Source of the DNA: JBFWMG01 sp050251715
Lineage (GTDB): Bacteria; Desulfobacterota; Desulfovibrionia; Desulfovibrionales; Desulfovibrionaceae
Direction of reading: 5' to 3'
Length of the DNA stretch: 64,000 nt
Assembly: GCA_050251715.1 (NCBI GenBank)
Contig: JBFWMG010000004.1
Location: 1-64,000 of the forward strand
Below are positions 47,251 through 56,378 of this stretch, one piece after another; position 1 is the stretch's first letter; each line of letters begins with the position of its first letter. The position numbers were made by a program, and so were the translations under genes. The notes under the pieces were generated by a model. That model saw nothing but the letters and a program-made list of their open reading frames with translations. It had not been told where the DNA came from and did not search any database.

Positions 47251-48378
47251 TCACACGTCCTCCTCGGCCAGCGCCGCAACGATCCTGCCCGCCGCGTCGC
47301 CGTCGCCGTACAGTTGCCCGGCCACGTCGGGCCGCACGGCCAGCATGCGCCACGCCCCGGCGGCAATGGCATCGGCATCAGCGCCCACCAGCACGTTGAC
47401 GCCCGATTGCACCAGCTCCACCCACTCGGTCTCGTCGCGCAGGGTCACGCACGGGCTGCCAAAGAAGCACGCCTCCTTCTGCAACCCGCCCGAGTCCGTG
47501 AGCACCAGGCGCGAACGCTTGAGCAGTTCGATCATGTCGAAATAGCCCACCGGGTCGATGCAATGCAGCCCCGGCGCATCCGGCGCAATGCCGTGCTCGG
47601 CCAGCCGCTTGCGGGTGCGCGGGTGCAGGGGCAGCACCACGGGCAGATCGCGCGCCACCAGGGCGATCCCCAGGAAGATGGCGGCCAGCCGCGCCGGATC
47701 ATCGGTGTTTTCGGCCCGGTGCACGGTGCACAGGGCAAAGCCGTCCGCACGGTCCAGCACCGCGCGCAACGGCCCGGAATCCCGCGTGACGCCCGCCCGT
47801 TCTCCGGAAAGAGCCGCGTAATACAGGGCCGTGTCGTACATCACGTCCCCCACCAGGGAGATGGTGGCCGGGCGCCGCGCATCGCCCACGCCTTCCTCGC
47901 GCAGGTTGTCCACCGCGCTGTGCGTGGGACAGAAAAGCCACGTGCTCACGCGGTCCGTAAGCACCCGGTTCACCTCTTCGGGCATGCGCATGTTGAACGA
48001 ACGCAGGCCCGCCTCCACGTGCGCCACCGGGATGTGCAGCTTGGACGCGGCCAGCGCGCCCGCCAGGGTGGTGTTGGTGTCGCCGTACACGAGCACCGCG
48101 TCGGGCGTCTCTGCGAGCAGCACCTCCTCCACCTTTTCCAGCATGCGGCCCGTCATGGCGCCGTGCCCGCCGCCGCCCGCGTCAAAACGGTAGTCGGGAC
48201 GCGGAATGGCCATTTCCTCGAAAAACACGTCGGACATGGCCCGGTCGTAGTGCTGCCCGGTGTGCACGATCACCTCGCGCAGATCCGCGCCCGCGCCCGC
48301 ATGGCGCGCCACGGCCCGCGAGATGGCGGCCGCCTTGATGAATTGCGGCCGCGCCCCGATCACCGTCACGATCTTCAT
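47251..48378 (-). CDS. wecB: Non-hydrolysing UDP-GlcNAc 2-epimerase family (WecB/WbpI-like)
   Basis: A 375-aa GT-B-fold epimerase starting MKIVTVIGARPQFIKAAAI. It has VHTGQHYDRAMSDVFF, LVYGDTNTTLAGALAA, HVEAGLRSFNMRMPEEVNR, CTVHRAENTDDP and LTDSGGLQKEACFFG. Alone it would be called WecB (UDP-ManNAc formation). Next to a WbpE-like aminotransferase and a WbpB-WbpD fusion, the WbpI role is more likely: conversion of UDP-GlcNAc3NAcA to UDP-ManNAc3NAcA. It starts nine bases after the aminotransferase gene ends. Confidence 0.92.
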   Translation of the reverse strand: MKIVTVIGARPQFIKAAAISRAVARHAGAGADLREVIVHTGQHYDRAMSDVFFEEMAIPRPDYRFDAGGGGHGAMTGRMLEKVEEVLLAETPDAVLVYGDTNTTLAGALAASKLHIPVAHVEAGLRSFNMRMPEEVNRVLTDRVSTWLFCPTHSAVDNLREEGVGDARRPATISLVGDVMYDTALYYAALSGERAGVTRDSGPLRAVLDRADGFALCTVHRAENTDDPARLAAIFLGIALVARDLPVVLPLHPRTRKRLAEHGIAPDAPGLHCIDPVGYFDMIELLKRSRLVLTDSGGLQKEACFFGSPCVTLRDETEWVELVQSGVNVLVGADADAIAAGAWRMLAVRPDVAGQLYGDGDAAGRIVAALAEEDV

Positions 48379-48387
48379 GCCGCGCCC

Positions 48388-49554
48388 CTACGCCCCTGCG
48401 GCCCCGGCCATGGCGTCGCAGACCATGGCTATGGTCTCCTCGCCCATGTACGGGTGCATGGGCAGGCTGAAGACCCGGCCCGCGCACATCTCGGACGCGG
48501 GCATGTCGCCCGTGGCGTAGCCCAGGCCCGCAAACGCGGTCTGCTGGTGCAGGGGCTTGGGATAATAGACCGCCGTGGGCACGCCCGCCGCCTTGAGCGC
48601 GGCCTGCATGGCCTCGCGCCTGCCGTCCTCCACGCGCACCGTGTATTGCGCCCAGGCCGAAAGGCTGCCTTCGGGCACATGGGGCGGCGTCACGCCAGGG
48701 ATCTGGGCCAACCGCTGGGTGTACGCGCCCGCCACCCGCTGCCGCGCCGCGATCTCATCCTCGAAGATGTCCAGCTTGGCCAGCAACACGGCGGCCTGCA
48801 GGGTGTCCAGGCGGCCATTGATGCCCACGCGGGCATTGTCGTACTTGTGCGATCCCTTGCCGTGCACCCGGATGGATTGCACGATGTCGGCCAGGCCGTC
48901 GTCGTCGGTGAACACCATGCCGCCGTCGCCGTAGCACCCCAGCGGCTTGGCCGGGAAGAAGCTCGTGCCCGCGGCCTGGGCCAGCGAACAGGTCATGCGC
49001 CCCTTGTAGGAGCCGCCCATGGACTGGGCCGCGTCCTCCAGGTGGAAGATGCCGTGCCTGGCCGCGATGGCGTTGAGCGCGTCGCAGTCGGCGGGCAGGC
49101 CGAACATGTCGGCGGACAGGATGCCGCGCAGGCGCAACGCGCCGCCCTTGGCCTGGGTGGGCAGCGGATAGTCGCCCTTGCCCTGCAAGGCGGCAATGGC
49201 CGCTTCCACGGCGGCGGGGGACAGGTTGTAGGTGTCCGGGTCGATGTCCGCGAACACCGGGGTCGCGCCCAAGAGCGCGATGACCTCGGCTGTGGCGATG
49301 AAGGTGAAGGGCGTGGTGATGACCGCGTCGCCCGGCCCCACACCCAGGGCCATGAGGATCATGAGCAGCGCGTCCGTGCCCGAAGAGCACGAGATGGCGT
49401 GCCTGGCGCCCACAAAGGCGGCCAGGCGCTTTTCCAGCTCGCCCACTTCCGGCCCCATGATGAACGCGCCGCTTTCCAGCACCGTCCGCATGCGGGCGGA
49501 GACATCCTCGTCGATGCGCGCGAACTGCGCCTTGAGATCAATGAACGGAATCAT
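48388..49554 (-). CDS. DegT/DnrJ/EryC1/StrS sugar aminotransferase (WbpE-like)
   Basis: A 388-aa PLP-dependent aminotransferase acting on a UDP-keto-sugar. MIPFIDLKAQFARIDEDV is the typical start, followed by ISCSSGTDALLMILMALGVG, TPFTFIATAEVIALLGATPVF, FHLEDAAQSMGGSYKG and the PLP lysine in TSFFPAKPLGCYGDGG. With the oxidase-acetyltransferase fusion upstream it should install the 3-amino group of a GlcNAc3NAcA precursor. The ATG follows GGAG by five bases. Repeat B copy 3 lies between it and the fusion gene. Confidence 0.94.
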   Translation of the reverse strand: MIPFIDLKAQFARIDEDVSARMRTVLESGAFIMGPEVGELEKRLAAFVGARHAISCSSGTDALLMILMALGVGPGDAVITTPFTFIATAEVIALLGATPVFADIDPDTYNLSPAAVEAAIAALQGKGDYPLPTQAKGGALRLRGILSADMFGLPADCDALNAIAARHGIFHLEDAAQSMGGSYKGRMTCSLAQAAGTSFFPAKPLGCYGDGGMVFTDDDGLADIVQSIRVHGKGSHKYDNARVGINGRLDTLQAAVLLAKLDIFEDEIAARQRVAGAYTQRLAQIPGVTPPHVPEGSLSAWAQYTVRVEDGRREAMQAALKAAGVPTAVYYPKPLHQQTAFAGLGYATGDMPASEMCAGRVFSLPMHPYMGEETIAMVCDAMAGAAGA

Positions 49555-49620
49555 ACGTTCTCCAACACCTGGCCGCCCCTTGGCTCCGGCGACCGGTGAC
49601 GTTTGGTGTGGCAAAAAGGC

Positions 49621-49727
49621 TGGAGCATCCTGACTTTGAAAAAGATGAGATGCTCTTATGCATTTTTTTGAAATAATGCCTCATTATTTCAAATCCTCGC
49701 ATTGTTTCAATGCTAAGATGCGCTAGC
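49621..49727 (-). repeat. Repeat family B, copy 3
   Basis: Read on the minus strand it runs from CTAGCGCATCTTAGC to GTCAGGATGCTCC. The middle stem is TTTGAAATAATG with CATTATTTCAAA, different in sequence from copies 1 and 2 but still paired. The last stem GAGCATC with GATGCTC is kept. Its first TAG is the stop codon of the WbpB-WbpD fusion gene. Confidence 0.85.
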
Positions 49728-51375
49728 TGTCCTCTCCCAAGGACACCAGACCGGAGGCCTCCTGGCGATAGGCCGCGCCGCACGCGGCGCAGAGCAGACC
49801 CTCGCCCAACTTCTCGCCGCAGGCGCACACCCAGCCCGCCTGCCGGGCGGGGTTGCCCATGACCAGGGCGTGGTCCGGCACATCCTTGGTGACCACGGCG
49901 CCCGCGCCCACAAAGGCGTAGCGGCCCACGGTATGCCCGCAAACAATGGTCGAATTGGCCCCCAGGGTCGCGCCCTTGCGCACCAGCGTGGCCCGTGCCT
50001 CGTCCATGCGCCGGATGTGGGCGCGCGGGTTGAACACGTTGGTGAAGACCATGGACGGCCCGCAGAACACGTCGTCCTCCAGGGTCACGCCCTGGTACAC
50101 GGACACGTTGTTCTGGATCTTGCAGCCGTTGCCCACGCTGGCATTGGGTCCGACCACCACGTTCTGCCCCAGGTTGCACCCGGAGCCGATGGTCGAGCCG
50201 GACAGGACGTGGGTGAAATGCCAAATCTTGGTGCCCGCGCCCACGGTCACGCCCGCATCCACAATGGCCGAGGGATGGACCATGACATCGGGAAACGTGA
50301 AGGACGCGGCGGGCGCGGACGGCGTGGCGGGCGTGGCGGGTGTGGCGGGCGTGGCCGACCTTGCGGGCGTGGCGGCCTTGCCTGGCGTGGTGACGCACCC
50401 CTTGTCCTCCAGCGACCGCTGCGCCGCGTTGAGCACCGACAGCACGCGCAGGCCTTCGGCGCCGTCGGTGACGGGACGCGTACCGGCGGCCACGCATTCG
50501 AGGAAATGCGCGCACTCCAGCTTGAGGGGTTCGTCCTTGGCCACCACCGGGCGCTCGGGTTCGGCCTTTTCCGGAATGGGCATGGAACCTTCCCAGCGGA
50601 TCTTGTGCGGATAGACCAGGAGCTTGTCTTCCCAGGCCAGGGTGTCGTCGAACACGGCCATGCGCTTGTCGCCCACCACCACGAGGCGTTGCTCCTTGAA
50701 CGGGTTGAGCCAGGACACGAAAATGTGCGCCTTGAGGCCCGACGGGAAGTCCATGTGCGTGGTGGTCACGTCCGCTATCTGGCTGTGCAGCCAGTTGCCG
50801 CCCCAGGCCATGACCGCGTCGGGCATCTCGCCCGCCAGCGACAGGATCATGGAGATGTCGTGCGGCGCAAAGGACCACAGGATGTTTTCCTCGCGCCGGA
50901 TCTTGCCCAGGTTGCAACGGTGGGAATAGATGTAGTTGATGCGCCCGAGCTCGCCCACGCGCACCAACTCCTTGAGCTTGATAAAAATGGGGTGGTATTG
51001 CAAGAGATGCCCCACCATGAGCACCAGGCCGCGCTCCCGCGCCAGGACGATGAGCGCCGCGCCCTCGGCCTCGTCCAGGGCCAGGGGCTTTTCCACGTAC
51101 ACGTGCTTGCCCGCCAGCAGCGCTTCGCGCGCCAGCGTGTAGTGGAACTCCGCCGGGGAGCTGATGACCACGGCCTGGATGTCGGGCCTGGCCAGCACCT
51201 CGGTGTAGGACACGCTCACGTCCGCGTCCGGGTATTGCGTGCGGAACCCGTCGAGCAGCGCCGCGTTGGTGTCGCAGATGACGCCGAGCCCGCCGAGCGC
51301 GTGAAAGTTCCTGACCAGATTCTTGCCCCAGTACCCGGAGCCGACAACAGCCACCTTCGGCATGGTTCCTTGCAT
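49723..51375 (-). CDS. Fused UDP-sugar 3-oxidase and N-acetyltransferase (WbpB-WbpD type)
   Basis: A 550-aa two-domain enzyme. Residues 1 to about 325 are a Gfo/Idh/MocA oxidoreductase (VAVVGSGYWGKNLVRNFHAL, GKHVYVEKPLAL). A linker of about 30 residues rich in Thr-Pro-Ala repeats follows. Next is a left-handed beta-helix acetyltransferase (ASVGNGCKIQNNVSVYQGV, NVFNPRAHIRRMDE, GANSTIVCGHTVGRYAFVGAGAVV), then a CxC...CxxC zinc-ribbon-like tail. In Pseudomonas these are separate proteins, WbpB (3-oxidation of UDP-GlcNAcA) and WbpD (3-N-acetylation). Three nearby Met codons compete as start; I chose the one eight bases after AAGG. Confidence 0.92.
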   Translation of the reverse strand: MQGTMPKVAVVGSGYWGKNLVRNFHALGGLGVICDTNAALLDGFRTQYPDADVSVSYTEVLARPDIQAVVISSPAEFHYTLAREALLAGKHVYVEKPLALDEAEGAALIVLARERGLVLMVGHLLQYHPIFIKLKELVRVGELGRINYIYSHRCNLGKIRREENILWSFAPHDISMILSLAGEMPDAVMAWGGNWLHSQIADVTTTHMDFPSGLKAHIFVSWLNPFKEQRLVVVGDKRMAVFDDTLAWEDKLLVYPHKIRWEGSMPIPEKAEPERPVVAKDEPLKLECAHFLECVAAGTRPVTDGAEGLRVLSVLNAAQRSLEDKGCVTTPGKAATPARSATPATPATPATPSAPAASFTFPDVMVHPSAIVDAGVTVGAGTKIWHFTHVLSGSTIGSGCNLGQNVVVGPNASVGNGCKIQNNVSVYQGVTLEDDVFCGPSMVFTNVFNPRAHIRRMDEARATLVRKGATLGANSTIVCGHTVGRYAFVGAGAVVTKDVPDHALVMGNPARQAGWVCACGEKLGEGLLCAACGAAYRQEASGLVSLGEDS

Positions 51376-51428
51376 GATCATCGCCTTCTTTCCTGTCGCG
51401 GCGGGCAGCCTCGCCCACGCCGCATGTC

Positions 51429-53354
51429 TTACAAAGTGCAGTCGTACACCGATTCCAAAAGCGCCAGGGAGTACAGACGGGGGATGAAGCCGCGCAGCAC
51501 GGGCAATTCCCCGGCGCCGCCCTGCTTCAACCCGCTGAAAAACGCCTCCACATCGAACAGGCCTTGCACCAGCCCGCTGTCGCGGATCATGGATTCCACC
51601 ACGGCCTCGTTGTCCCTGAAAAAGGCGCCCGTGTCGCACCCGAACCCGTACTTGACCCGCCGCCAGCGCACATCGTCGCCAATGGGCGCGGGGATGATGG
51701 AGCGCAACAGATATTTGTTGAACCCCTTGCGGAACTTGTCGCGCTCCGGCATGCCCACGTAGGGAGCCAGGCGGTAGTCCAGAAAGGGCGACCGCGCCTC
51801 CACCGAATGGACCATGGAATTCTGGTCGTTCAGGTGGAGGTTGAAGTGCATCTGGCCCCGGGTCAATTCAAAAATCTGCATCTCGCGCACATTGTCCATG
51901 TCGTACACGGCATAACAGGCGTCCACCATGGCCTGGAGGTCGGAGACGGAAAAATGTCTGGCATAACGGCCAAGCACATCCATGTTGCGGTGGATGGGAT
52001 AACTGGGCCGCCGACCGAGCACCATCTTGGCCACGACCTTGAGGGCGTCCTTGGCCTGCCTCCCCAATCCCTGCCTACGGAAGAGGTTCAATTGCCGCTG
52101 CACGCCAAGTGCATACGCCAGCCGCTTGCGCAGGATCAGGTTGCCCAGCGCAAAGGTGTAATAGCCGGGATAGCCGCCCAGCACCTCGTCCCCGCCCGTG
52201 CCATCCAGGGCCACGCGCACGCCGTTGTCGTGCATGGCCTTGAACAGCAGATACCCCGCATAGGACATGTGGGACAGATTGACCGGATATTCGTAGTGCA
52301 TGGTCAGGCGGCGCGCCGCATCGAATAGGGGCTCGTACCCGGTGTCGATGTCCACCTCCACCAGGGGCACTCCCAGCGAGGCTGCCACGCGTCGGGAATA
52401 GTCCAGGTCGTCGTTGGCGGTGCGCAGGGTATAGAACGAAAGCTCGCTGCCCGCCCCGTGCCGTGCGGCAAAGGCGGCAATGGCCGTGCTGTCCACCCCG
52501 CCGGAGATGGCCACGCCTATGGGCACGTCGCTGCGCAGCCGCAGCCGGATGGCGCTCTCCACGGTTTCGGCGAACGCGCCCATGTCGGGCGCGGTGCGCA
52601 GTTGCGCCTCTATCGGCGCGGTTTCGCGGATGTCCAGCTGGTGCGTGCCGATGTCCAACGTGAGCACGCAGCCGGGCGGCACGCTGCGCACGCCCTCGTA
52701 CAACGTCGCACCCTCGGGCAGGTAGGGCCAGGTCTTGCTCACGCAATAGCCCGTGAGGAACGGCAGATGGATCCGCCTGCGCCGCGCCAAAATCTCAAAT
52801 ATGGCCTTGCACTCCGAGGCGGCGATGAACTGCTCGGCGTCGTGGTAGTAGAAGAGCGGCTTCTTGCCGTAGCGGTCGCGGCCAAGAGTCACGCGGCGGC
52901 GCGCCCGGTCCAGGCGGGCAAAGGCCCACATGCCGTTTATCTCGCGCACCGCGTCCTCGCCGCGCGCGGCGAGCAGGCGCAGCAGCACCTCGGAATCGCC
53001 CGTGGTGGCGAACCGCTCTCCTTGCGCCGCAAGCGCGTCGCGCAGCTCGATGTAGTTGTACACCTCGCCGTTGAACACGAGCACGTCATTGCCGTCCTGG
53101 GACAGCATGGGCTGGTTGGACGCGTCGCTCAAATCCAGGATGGAGAGCCGCGCATGGGCAAGCCCCACCCGGAACCGCCCGGCCACCATGGAACTGCCCG
53201 CCGGACCGCACACGCCCGCATGGCCTGGGTCGCCGTCCCACAGCCAGCAGTTTCGGTTGTCCGGCCCCCGATGGTGCAGCAGATCGACCGCGCGGGACAT
53301 CCGCTCGCCGTCGCCGTCACCCTGGGCATGCACCCATACGCAGATACCGCACAT
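51429..53354 (-). CDS. asnB: Asparagine synthetase, glutamine-hydrolysing (AsnB type)
   Basis: A 641-aa enzyme with both halves intact. The glutaminase domain starts MCGICVWVHA with the catalytic Cys2, then LLHHRGPDNRN and VFNGEVYNYIELRDAL. The synthase domain has the PP-loop VAISGGVDSTAIAAFA, LDGTGGDEVLGGYPGYY and SVEARSPFLDYRLAPYVG. In glycan loci AsnB homologues often amidate uronic acids (as proposed for WbpS) rather than aspartate. It starts nine bases after the glycosyltransferase gene ends. Confidence 0.94.
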   Translation of the reverse strand: MCGICVWVHAQGDGDGERMSRAVDLLHHRGPDNRNCWLWDGDPGHAGVCGPAGSSMVAGRFRVGLAHARLSILDLSDASNQPMLSQDGNDVLVFNGEVYNYIELRDALAAQGERFATTGDSEVLLRLLAARGEDAVREINGMWAFARLDRARRRVTLGRDRYGKKPLFYYHDAEQFIAASECKAIFEILARRRRIHLPFLTGYCVSKTWPYLPEGATLYEGVRSVPPGCVLTLDIGTHQLDIRETAPIEAQLRTAPDMGAFAETVESAIRLRLRSDVPIGVAISGGVDSTAIAAFAARHGAGSELSFYTLRTANDDLDYSRRVAASLGVPLVEVDIDTGYEPLFDAARRLTMHYEYPVNLSHMSYAGYLLFKAMHDNGVRVALDGTGGDEVLGGYPGYYTFALGNLILRKRLAYALGVQRQLNLFRRQGLGRQAKDALKVVAKMVLGRRPSYPIHRNMDVLGRYARHFSVSDLQAMVDACYAVYDMDNVREMQIFELTRGQMHFNLHLNDQNSMVHSVEARSPFLDYRLAPYVGMPERDKFRKGFNKYLLRSIIPAPIGDDVRWRRVKYGFGCDTGAFFRDNEAVVESMIRDSGLVQGLFDVEAFFSGLKQGGAGELPVLRGFIPRLYSLALLESVYDCTL

Positions 53355-53362
53355 AGCGCCCC

Positions 53363-54634
53363 CTACCCTTCCCGTCCGGAGGACGCGGCGCCGCCGTGCG
53401 CCCTGCCACCGCCGCACGCCTGGCGGGCCACGGCCAAAAGTCTGTCCGTCTCATGCCGCGTACGCTCCTCCCAGCTCCACAAAAACGAGGACCGGAAGGC
53501 GATCATGTTCCGGGCGTGGGCCGTTACCCGCGCCCTGTCCTCCACCAGTTCCCGCAGCCGCGCGGTCAGGTTGCCCACCACGTCGCGCCGGTCGATGCGC
53601 ACCACCACGCCGTCCGGCACCGCGCCGTCGGTGTACACGTCCGTGTGGGTCGCCTCGTCGCGGCCCAGAACGACGCAGCATTTCCCGGCGGCCATGGCCT
53701 CCAGCACCGTGTTGCTCAGGTTGCCGAAGCGGTTGAGGGACACATAGACATCGGACTGACGCTGGATCTCGCGCACGGTGGCCAACGGCACGGACCCGGC
53801 CAGGCGCACGTGGTTCTCCAGCCCATCGGCCTTGATCCGGGCCTCGATGGCGGGCTGTAACGGCCCCTTGCCCAGGATGGTCACCACGAAGTCCGGAGCC
53901 ACCTCCTTGAGCCGCGCCGCCGCCTCCACCAGATCGAGCACGCCCTTTTCCTCGGACAACTTGCCCACGTACAGGATGGCGAGCCTGCCTTCCGGCGCGC
54001 GCGGCACGATGTCCGCATCCATCTCCACGCCGTTGAGCAGCAGCTCGCGGGGGGTCTTCCGGTTGAGCAGGCGGTCCACGAAAAATTCCACGCCGCTGCC
54101 GTCCTGCGTGCACACGGCCAGGTCAAAGGGCGCCTTGTACATGGCAAAGGTCAGCGGGCTGAGCAGTTTGTAGAACAACCGCTCGGCCAGCAGCTTCTGG
54201 TCGGGGTACACGCCCAGGATGCGGATGACCGCCGGGCGGCGCATGACCCGCTTCATGAACCCGCCCGTGACCACGTTGGAGCGGTCACAGTAGAACACGG
54301 GGCACGCCGCGCCCCGGGACAGGCGCAGGCAACGGGCGATGCACACCATGTCGTTGTAGAAAAGATTGACCTTGCCCGATCCGCAGAGGCGGCGAAACGG
54401 CAGCACGTGGATATCGAGCGTGCCAAAGGTGAACCGGGCCGGGGCGTTGCCCACCACGGCGGATTCCTTTTCATTGCGGCAGGCAATGACCCAGGTGAAG
54501 GCGTGCTTTGCGGACAGCGCCTCGACCATGCGCACCACGGTGGGTATGCCCGTGGGCTTCCAATCGCCCGAGGCAAGCGACTCGTACAGGCCCGAAAACA
54601 GCCTGGTCACGTAGAAGAAATGGGGCGCGCTCAT
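53363..54634 (-). CDS. Glycosyltransferase (GT-B, family 4-like)
   Basis: A 423-aa GT-B protein starting MSAPHFFYVTRLFSGLYESL. The C-terminal donor domain has LAILYVGKLSEEKGVLDLVE, VVTILGKGPLQPAIEARIKA, VRLAGSVPLATVREIQRQSDVY and SLNRFGNLSNTVLEAMAAGKCCVVLG. It probably builds the repeat unit of the surface glycan. Its ATG overlaps the stop codon of the synthase-like gene upstream (ATGA), so the two are coupled. Confidence 0.9.
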   Translation of the reverse strand: MSAPHFFYVTRLFSGLYESLASGDWKPTGIPTVVRMVEALSAKHAFTWVIACRNEKESAVVGNAPARFTFGTLDIHVLPFRRLCGSGKVNLFYNDMVCIARCLRLSRGAACPVFYCDRSNVVTGGFMKRVMRRPAVIRILGVYPDQKLLAERLFYKLLSPLTFAMYKAPFDLAVCTQDGSGVEFFVDRLLNRKTPRELLLNGVEMDADIVPRAPEGRLAILYVGKLSEEKGVLDLVEAAARLKEVAPDFVVTILGKGPLQPAIEARIKADGLENHVRLAGSVPLATVREIQRQSDVYVSLNRFGNLSNTVLEAMAAGKCCVVLGRDEATHTDVYTDGAVPDGVVVRIDRRDVVGNLTARLRELVEDRARVTAHARNMIAFRSSFLWSWEERTRHETDRLLAVARQACGGGRAHGGAASSGREG

Positions 54635-56319
54635 GCCTGCTCCCTGACGCAATCCGCAGGCGGCGCAACGGCCAAATCGGCCAGCACCACGTCGGGATAG
54701 TACGAAACGTAGTTCCTGTGGTTCTTGGAATCGCGCAAAAAGGCGCGATAACTGCGCTGGGGGTAGAACGGGGCGTAGACCCAGTGGTAGGCAACGAACT
54801 GCCGCTGGAAACGCTGCGCGTCCCACCCGAAGAGCTTGGCCAGCGCCACCCAGGCGAAGTTGGGGTACTTGAAGAGCGGCGGCAGGTAGTAGGCCGCGTG
54901 CGCGATGTCCAGCCGGAACAGGCCGCCGGGGTTGTAGGCGTGGAGATACTTCTTGAACAACGCCTGGCCGAATTTGACGCGCCACGGCACGTTGCGCCAG
55001 AACTCCATGAGTTCGTCGCTCCACAACGGCAGCCGCCAGTCCAGGCCAAACCATTCGTACATGCGCTGGCCATTGACCACGTACTTGCATTGGCGTTCCT
55101 GCCATTCGTGCAGTTCGTGGCAGGCCGCGGCCAGGGTCGCGTCCATCTCGTCGCGCACATACCCGACAAGCTGGGAGCGGATGCGCCCCTCGATGCACGC
55201 CAGGTTCTCGGGCGTCTTGCGGTTGCGCCACAGGGAAAAATGCTTGGCCACAATGGGCGCGGCGAACGTGGCGAAAGATACAGGCGCGTCGGGGTTATCC
55301 AAGTAGGGCTTGGGAATGTGGCCACCGGTCAAATAGTCGCCCGACTGCCCGTTGATAACAATGGCATCAGGCGAGACAAGTCGCTTCTTTTGCAAGACCG
55401 TCAGCGCCCACATTTCACTCATAAAGGGCACAGAGCAGCAACCCGACGCCCAGCGAAAATACGCCCCACGCTCCTCCGAATGGAAATATCCCTTCAAATC
55501 CTCCGGGTTGTAAGGAACGAACTCCCACGGCACGCCAGCGGTCTCGGCCACCTGCCGCGCGCCGCATACGTCCAGCAGGCGCAGCATCTGGGGGCCGCCA
55601 AAGGTGAAGGTGCGTACGTTGCCGTAACCGCGCTCCAGGAGCCCGGCCAGGACAAGGCGCGAATCAAGCCCCCCGGACAAGGGGATCCACACGGGCCGAC
55701 CGTCCAGGGTGGCCACCATCTTGTCAAAGGTGGCGGCGAGCGCCTTGTGGTGCGCGGCAAGCAGAGCCTCTTCCGGTTCGTCGCGCAAGGCGTCGGGGAA
55801 ATACATGTAATACCGGCTCGCCTGCGGCTCCTGCCCCTCGCGGTGGACAAGGCATTCACCGGCCTGGAGTTGACGCAGGCCGGGATACAGCGTGTCGGCG
55901 CCGGTCACGAACCCGGCCATGCGGAATTCGAGCACGGTCTCGGAATCCATGCGCCCCGCCTCGCCGGTTTCGACTAGGCAACGGGCGTTGCCGGACAGGA
56001 TGAGGCCCGCCGCGTCCCGCCGCCAGAAAAGGGGGTAGCTGCGGCATTTGTCCGTGGCCGCGACCAGGGTACCGCCCGCCCGCGCCACAAAGGCGAAATT
56101 GCCGGTCAGGCCGCGCAGGCGGTCATGCGCAACGGCCGGTTGCGGACCGCCGTCCCGAAGCGGCAGGCGCGCGACGAGATCCACCAGCGCCTTGCACGCG
56201 GCCTCGCCCCGCAGCGCGGCCCCGTCGATCCACACGATACCCACACAGGCGCAAAAGCCCTGCTCGCATCGCCATGTGGCCCATGGCAGAATCGTGTCGT
56301 TGACAAACCGCGCCGTCAT
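54631..56319 (-). CDS. Asparagine-synthase-like protein without the glutaminase cysteine
   Basis: A 562-aa member of the asparagine synthase superfamily. The N-terminal glutaminase-like domain begins MTARFVNDTILPW and has no Cys at position 2, so it cannot release ammonia from glutamine by itself. It keeps the later Ntn-type segment (LTGNFAFVARAGGTLVAATD). The synthase domain has the PP-loop VWIPLSGGLDSRLVLAGLL and VINGQSGDYLTGGH. It may adenylate a sugar carboxylate and accept ammonia from elsewhere, or use another amine. Coupled to a glycosyltransferase gene by a four-base overlap. Confidence 0.85.
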   Translation of the reverse strand: MTARFVNDTILPWATWRCEQGFCACVGIVWIDGAALRGEAACKALVDLVARLPLRDGGPQPAVAHDRLRGLTGNFAFVARAGGTLVAATDKCRSYPLFWRRDAAGLILSGNARCLVETGEAGRMDSETVLEFRMAGFVTGADTLYPGLRQLQAGECLVHREGQEPQASRYYMYFPDALRDEPEEALLAAHHKALAATFDKMVATLDGRPVWIPLSGGLDSRLVLAGLLERGYGNVRTFTFGGPQMLRLLDVCGARQVAETAGVPWEFVPYNPEDLKGYFHSEERGAYFRWASGCCSVPFMSEMWALTVLQKKRLVSPDAIVINGQSGDYLTGGHIPKPYLDNPDAPVSFATFAAPIVAKHFSLWRNRKTPENLACIEGRIRSQLVGYVRDEMDATLAAACHELHEWQERQCKYVVNGQRMYEWFGLDWRLPLWSDELMEFWRNVPWRVKFGQALFKKYLHAYNPGGLFRLDIAHAAYYLPPLFKYPNFAWVALAKLFGWDAQRFQRQFVAYHWVYAPFYPQRSYRAFLRDSKNHRNYVSYYPDVVLADLAVAPPADCVREQA

Positions 56320-56378
56320 CTTGTCATGCCCCTGGCCCCGTCACTCGCACTGGTCCGCGTTGCAACACGTTCATGGCC

